From NCBI GenBank assembly GCA_022508725.1, contig JAFLUR010000052.1, positions 1 through 10,843 on the forward strand: DNA of 10,843 bases, read 5' to 3'. A program made the translations under genes and the position numbers. The notes under the pieces were generated by a model. That model ran no database searches, was not told where the DNA came from, and saw only the letters and a program-made list of their open reading frames with translations. Position 1 is the stretch's first letter. The number at the start of each line of letters is the position of its first letter. The stretch comes from Oscillospiraceae bacterium. GTDB lineage: Bacteria; Bacillota; Clostridia; UBA1381. Positions 7,108-10,843 of the stretch are shown here, piece by piece.

Positions 7108-8643
7108 TCAGTTTCCGAAAAACTTTCTGTCAAGGCTGCGGTATTGAATCGCCTCGGCTATATGAGCTGCTTTTATTTCCTCGCTTTGCTCAAGATCGGC
7201 AATGGTTCTTGCTACCTTCAATATTCTGCTGTGCGCTCTGGCGCTCAGTCCGAGATTATCAAACGCTGTTTTGAGCAGCTTGTTTTCCTCATCGCCTATA
7301 TGACAAAATTCTTCCAAAAGTCCCGCTCTGAGCTGTGAATTCGAATAAATGCCGTGTTCCTTGTACCGCTGCGTCTGTATTTTTCTTGTTCTGTCCACTC
7401 TCTTTTTTATCTCCGCCGAACTCTCTCCCCTTTCGGACGATGAAAGATCGTTGTAATTTACGGGTGATATTTCGATATGCATATCTATTCTGTCAAGCAG
7501 AGGACCGGATATACGGCTGCGGTATTTATGGATCTGCGCGTCGGAGCAGGTACATCTGCGTACGGGATCCCCGAAAAATCCGCATTTGCACGGATTCATG
7601 GAGCATATCAGCATAATATTGCAGGGATATGTAAGCGTAGCGTTTACTCGTGCTATTGTGACCTGTCCGTCCTCAAGCGGCTGACGCATGACCTCAAGCG
7701 TTTCCCTCTTGAATTCGGGCAGCTCGTCCAAAAAAAGCACGCCGTTATGCGCAAGAGAAAGCTCCCCCGGACGCGGGATCGTGCCGCCTCCGGAAAGCCC
7801 CGATGAAGAGATCGTATGGTGAGGATTTCTGAACGGTCTTGACGTTATAAGAGGGCTGTCCTTTTTCAGCGTTCCCGCTATGGAATGTACCTTTGTAACC
7901 TCAAGCGCCTCATTAAATGTCATATCGGGAAGTATGGTGCACAAACGCTTTGCAAGCATTGTTTTTCCGGTTCCCGGACTCCCTATAAGCAGTATGTTAT
8001 GACCTCCCGCGGCGGCTATCTCCAATGCTCTTTTTGCGCTCTCCTGACCCTTAACGTCGGCAAAATCGATTACATTGTCATTTTGATTTTTAATATGTCC
8101 GCCGTTCGGATCGACAAACGGTTCTATTCTCTTGCGCCCCGAAAAGTGTGCGGCAAGCTCGATAAGCGAACAAACCGGGTATATCCTTACGCCGTCAAGA
8201 ATTGCCGCCTCCTTCGCGTTTTTCTGCGGAACAAATATATCGGTAAACCCGTTTTTATACGCCGATATTACCATAGGCAGCACGCCCGTCACGGGATTGA
8301 GGCTTCCGTCAAGCGAAAGCTCTCCCATAAACACCTGTCTGCCGGTCTCATTCGCTTCGACCTGACCGCTCGCGAAAAGGAGCGCCATGGCTATGGGCAG
8401 ATCGTATGCGGGGCCCTCTTTTTTGAGATTTGCCGGAGCAAGATTTACAACAATCCTTCTAGGCGGAAAATCAAAGCCGGAATTTTTTATTGCCGAATGT
8501 ACTCTTTCACGGGATTCTCTCACAGCCGTATCGGGCAGCCCCACTACATCAAACGACGGCAGTCCGTTGCTTATATCCGCCTGTATCGACACCGTAAACC
8601 CGTCGATACCCATAAGACCTATGCTGTTTGTGCAAGCTAACAT
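7108..8643 (-). CDS. comM: YifB/ComM family AAA+ ATPase (Mg-chelatase-like)
   Basis: A 511-residue protein, the normal full length. The N-terminal domain (about 1-175) has the family's Lon-protease-like fold sequence, including GLPDTAVRESRERV (35-48). It is followed by a Mg-chelatase-type AAA+ ATPase with Walker A GSPGTGKT (221-228) and Walker B VLFLDE (302-307). A small cysteine cluster (352, 354, 364, 366) and a C-terminal helical domain with SARAHSRILKVARTIADLE (467-485) complete it. In naturally transformable bacteria ComM is a hexameric helicase that drives branch migration during integration of imported DNA, and the family is also widespread in species with no known competence. The ribosome site is a weak GGGGT before ATTAAG-ATG. 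It lies 57 bases after the dipeptidase stop and is probably co-transcribed with it. The usual neighbour dprA is not present here. Confidence 0.95.
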   Translation of the reverse strand: MLACTNSIGLMGIDGFTVSIQADISNGLPSFDVVGLPDTAVRESRERVHSAIKNSGFDFPPRRIVVNLAPANLKKEGPAYDLPIAMALLFASGQVEANETGRQVFMGELSLDGSLNPVTGVLPMVISAYKNGFTDIFVPQKNAKEAAILDGVRIYPVCSLIELAAHFSGRKRIEPFVDPNGGHIKNQNDNVIDFADVKGQESAKRALEIAAAGGHNILLIGSPGTGKTMLAKRLCTILPDMTFNEALEVTKVHSIAGTLKKDSPLITSRPFRNPHHTISSSGLSGGGTIPRPGELSLAHNGVLFLDELPEFKRETLEVMRQPLEDGQVTIARVNATLTYPCNIMLICSMNPCKCGFFGDPVRRCTCSDAQIHKYRSRISGPLLDRIDMHIEISPVNYNDLSSSERGESSAEIKKRVDRTRKIQTQRYKEHGIYSNSQLRAGLLEEFCHIGDEENKLLKTAFDNLGLSARAHSRILKVARTIADLEQSEEIKAAHIAEAIQYRSLDRKFFGN

Positions 8644-8700
8644 CTTAATAACCCCATTTCATACGTTTTGCAGCCGTCATTCGATAAATCCCCCGATACT

Positions 8701-9630
8701 TCAGTCAAGTCCCGCAAACACACGCTCAAAGTTCGCGCAGGCTATCTTGTTTATAAGCTCATCCGAATAACCGCGCACGGCAAGCGTATCAAATATTTTG
8801 CTGATATCTTGAATACCGGATATACCCTCCGGCAAAATATCCACTCCGTCAAAATCACATCCGAGTCCTATATTGTTTTCTCCGCCTATGCTGCAGAAAT
8901 GCTCAATATGCCGTATTATGTCGTCAACCGCGGCTTCCTTTTTGAGAGACAGGAAAAACGGATATAAATTTATACCGACACATCCTCCCGATCTCACCAC
9001 AGCCGTAAACTGTTCATCGGACAGATTTCGCCTGTGCGCGCTTACCGTGCGGGAATTTGAATGAGTCGCTATAACAGGCAGCCGTGATATGCTCATAATG
9101 TCCCAAAACGTCCTGTCGCTTGTATGCGAAACATCGGCAATAATCCCCATTTCCGTCATTTCCTTGAAAATCCTTTTGCCGAATTCCGTCAACCCCTCCG
9201 CAGGATTTTCCTCCGTAACGGATGTCGCTATATGATTTGACACATTCCATACCGGGGAGATCACCCTTACTCCGAGCCTGTAAAATATGTGCAGTATTTC
9301 CGCGGATGTTACGGCATCGGCGCCCTCCAGAGCCAAAAATGCCGCTCTTTTTCCGAGCATTACCGCATCTCTCATATCGTTTCCGTTTTTGCACAGGCTT
9401 ATGCTGTCGCTGTTTTTATCCGTTTCACAAATAAAATAATCGATAACCTCAAGCGAACGCTCCAAAATCCGGTCTTTGTGCTTGGGATCGGCATAAACGG
9501 CAAAAACCTGCGTATACCCGTCATAATTTCCGGTACGTCTTATATCAAAATGCAGACTGTTTTCATACAATCCGCATTTTTTGTCAAAAATCTCACATGC
9601 CGTATCGCAGTGTGCATCAAAAATTCTCAT
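8701..9630 (-). CDS. Membrane dipeptidase, peptidase family M19 (renal dipeptidase-like)
   Basis: A 309-residue zinc dipeptidase of the amidohydrolase fold that hydrolyses dipeptides, in some members D-amino-acid-containing ones. The metal ligands are all visible: HCD at 7-9 (His7, Asp9), the bridging Glu102 in LEGAD, His169 in DVSHTSD, His190 in ATHSNSR, and Asp259 in GCDFDG. There is no signal peptide or lipobox, so despite the family name the protein is probably cytoplasmic. Its ATG overlaps the yraN stop codon as ATGA (9627-9630), and its GGGGGGA ribosome site lies inside the end of yraN, so translation of the two is likely coupled. Peptide or cell-wall turnover is the plausible role; the substrate cannot be told from sequence. 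Confidence 0.94.
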   Translation of the reverse strand: MRIFDAHCDTACEIFDKKCGLYENSLHFDIRRTGNYDGYTQVFAVYADPKHKDRILERSLEVIDYFICETDKNSDSISLCKNGNDMRDAVMLGKRAAFLALEGADAVTSAEILHIFYRLGVRVISPVWNVSNHIATSVTEENPAEGLTEFGKRIFKEMTEMGIIADVSHTSDRTFWDIMSISRLPVIATHSNSRTVSAHRRNLSDEQFTAVVRSGGCVGINLYPFFLSLKKEAAVDDIIRHIEHFCSIGGENNIGLGCDFDGVDILPEGISGIQDISKIFDTLAVRGYSDELINKIACANFERVFAGLD

Positions 9631-9983
9631 ATGTTTCCCCCCAAAAAAGCATTCCTGTAATGTTTTATCATGGGAATGCCGTTTTTATAAATAATATCCG
9701 TAACATCAAAACGAAATCCTGACGAATACGCGTCATCGCCCAGATAAACAAGCGCTGTTTTTATTATTTTTTTCCTTTTTCTTTCATCGACATATTCGCA
9801 CGGCATTGTATCGGTCCTTTCCGACCTTGCTTTCACCTCGACAAAAACCAAATCATCGCCGTCCCTTGCTATTATATCGATCTCTCCGTATCTGCTGTGA
9901 TAATTCCTCTCGATTATTTCAAAGCCGTGATTTTGAAGATACTCGCAAGCCGCATCTTCTCCCATTCCTCCGACCTTATTCAT
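9627..9983 (-). CDS. yraN: YraN family (UPF0102) predicted nuclease
   Basis: A 118-residue protein matching the UPF0102/YraN family in full length. The restriction-endonuclease-like core is visible: Glu10 in the first helix, then GEIDIIA (33-39) with Asp36, and FVEVKAR (47-53) with Glu49 and Lys51, the E...D...ExK arrangement of that nuclease fold. Its exact function in cells is not settled; a Holliday-junction-resolvase-like or general nuclease role is inferred from the fold. GGAGGG (10000-9995 region) lies about ten bases before the ATG. It sits 60 bases after rnhB, a very common pairing in bacteria, and overlaps the dipeptidase start by four bases. Confidence 0.95.
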   Translation of the reverse strand: MNKVGGMGEDAACEYLQNHGFEIIERNYHSRYGEIDIIARDGDDLVFVEVKARSERTDTMPCEYVDERKRKKIIKTALVYLGDDAYSSGFRFDVTDIIYKNGIPMIKHYRNAFLGGNI

Positions 9984-10031
9984 ATATTATCGACCCTCCG
10001 ACCGACTCTTGAATTTTATGCCTGCCCAAAC

Positions 10032-10045
10032 AGGGGAATTCCCCT
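10032..10045. repeat. Perfect 14-base palindrome overlapping the rnhB stop codon
   Basis: AGGGGAATTCCCCT reads identically on both strands. It covers two bases of the rnhB TAG and the start of the rnhB-yraN gap. With no loop it is a poor RNA hairpin, so if functional it would be a protein-binding site on DNA. An overlapping CCTG/CAGG pair (10021-10024 with 10031-10034) could form a weak hairpin instead. Confidence 0.45.
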
Positions 10046-10691
10046 AAACCGGTGTTTCCTTAATCGGAGGAACAGTATCTCCGAGAATTTTTTTCAAAAA
10101 TGTTTTTCTGTGTATCGGACACGGACCGTATTTCAGCAGCGCTTCCCTGTGTTCCTTTGTTCCGTATCCCTTATTCTTTGCGAAATTATACTCCGGATAT
10201 TCTTCCGAAAGCCGTATCATCTCCCTGTCCCTCGATACCTTTGCAAGGATCGACGCCGCGGCAATGCTCATGCTTTTCTCATCACCCTTAACGATCGTTC
10301 TGTGCGCGATCTCCATTCCGCTTATGCTGTTGCCGTCTATTATAACGAAATCCGGTCTTATATCAAGCCCATCAACCGCTTCGCACATTGCTTTATGCGT
10401 TGCGCGCAGAATATTGATTTTGTCTATCGTTCCGGCATCGATCTCTTTTACAGAATATGCGGAGGCATTCTCCGTAATAATGTCAAAGAGCCTTTCACGC
10501 TTTTTTTCGGTCAGCTTTTTTGAATCGTTTATCTCCCCGCAGTAAAAATCCCTCGGAAAAATAACCGCCGCCGCAAAAACCGAACCGCACAGCGGTCCTC
10601 TTCCTGCCTCGTCAACTCCGGCTATCGCGCCGAATCCCCTCTCGTAAAGCTCACTTTCATATACAAGCATCCGGTTTTCATTTATTTCCAA
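10044..10691 (-). CDS. rnhB: Ribonuclease HII
   Basis: RNase HII cuts the RNA strand of RNA-DNA hybrids and removes single ribonucleotides from DNA. From the start chosen here it has 215 residues, normal for the family. The four catalytic acids are Asp27 and Glu28 in GVDEAGRGPL, Asp119 in IIDG, and Asp137 in KGDEKSMSIAAASILAKVSRD. The C-terminal NKGYGTKEH and GPCPIHRKTF motifs are also typical. I chose the TTG at 10691 because GGAGG (10703-10707) lies 11 bases upstream and the promoter predicts transcription from about 10727. A GTG at 10721 (225 residues) would leave almost no leader and no ribosome site. An internal ATG at 10670 (208 residues) is too far from the GGAGG. It is first in the rnhB-yraN-dipeptidase-comM series. 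Confidence 0.95.
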   Translation of the reverse strand: MEINENRMLVYESELYERGFGAIAGVDEAGRGPLCGSVFAAAVIFPRDFYCGEINDSKKLTEKKRERLFDIITENASAYSVKEIDAGTIDKINILRATHKAMCEAVDGLDIRPDFVIIDGNSISGMEIAHRTIVKGDEKSMSIAAASILAKVSRDREMIRLSEEYPEYNFAKNKGYGTKEHREALLKYGPCPIHRKTFLKKILGDTVPPIKETPV

Positions 10692-10733
10692 AAAACACAC
10701 TCCCTCCGGGCAAGCCGTCACCTTTCTGTAACC

Positions 10734-10762
10734 ATTGTAACATAATCCTCCGGTATTTTCAA
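10734..10762 (-). promoter_or_regulatory. Sigma-A-type promoter for the rnhB group
   Basis: On the minus strand TTGAAA (10762-10757) and TACAAT (10739-10734) are separated by 17 bases. The predicted start near 10727 gives a leader of about 36 bases to the TTG at 10691. The upstream DNA, 10763-10843, is very AT-rich and could act as an UP element. It holds no convincing gene. A 9-base inverted repeat CAATATTTT/AAAATATTG lies at 10772-10780 and 10832-10840. Confidence 0.75.
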
Positions 10763-10843
10763 CCCTTACATCAATATTTTGTTATTTTATTTGTATAAAA
10801 GTCAATGATGCGTGACACATTTGTTAATTTTAAAATATTGTAA

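Noticed and set aside
7885..8640. Plus-strand open frame of 251 codons opposite comM
   Set aside because: It lies wholly within comM, which has all its family motifs. The translated product is basic and tyrosine/cysteine-rich without domain pattern, as expected of a shadow frame.
10763..10843. TTGACT on the minus strand at 10800-10805 as a further promoter
   Set aside because: No acceptable -10 is found 16-18 bases downstream; the rnhB promoter at 10734-10762 is clearly better.

Overview
The window looks like chromosome from a low-to-moderate GC Gram-positive anaerobe, most likely class Clostridia (Bacillota). The reasons are the strong GGAGG-type ribosome sites, AT-rich spacers with sigma-A-type promoters, an NADH-dependent FabV/Ter enoyl reductase, and an rnhB-yraN-comM cluster of the kind seen in Firmicutes. 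This is inference from gene content and style; no rRNA or other marker is present.

Layout: the first ~340 bases hold the possible tail of a gene running in from the left, a hairpin-rich non-coding stretch, and a near-consensus promoter. That promoter drives the only rightward gene with a visible start, a CLC-family anion transporter (338-1606) whose signature residues resemble the fluoride/proton subgroup. A strong bidirectional terminator (1613-1665) closes it and also closes the leftward genes that converge on it.

All other genes are on the minus strand and fall into two tandem groups. Reading leftwards from the right edge, the first group is rnhB (RNase HII), yraN (UPF0102 nuclease-like protein), an M19 membrane dipeptidase, and comM (YifB-type AAA+ ATPase). 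A promoter just upstream of rnhB appears to start it. The second group has its own promoter at about 7029-7058 and comprises a 1068-residue membrane-bound hybrid sensor kinase, fabV, and a ttcA-like tRNA thiolation gene. The kinase and fabV are only 16 bases apart, and fabV and ttcA about 33, so they look co-transcribed.

Functionally the first group is genome maintenance (RNA/DNA hybrid removal, a predicted nuclease, a transformation helicase) with a peptide hydrolase placed inside it. The second group links an envelope or cytoplasmic sensor to a lipid/butyryl-CoA reductase and a tRNA modifier, an arrangement I do not recognise as standard. I see no mobile element, CRISPR array, tRNA, rRNA or defence locus, and no clear sign of a wholly new system. 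The best leads are the kinase-fabV-ttcA operon, the kinase's domain order with a degenerate GGDEF, and the unexplained structured DNA at the left edge.
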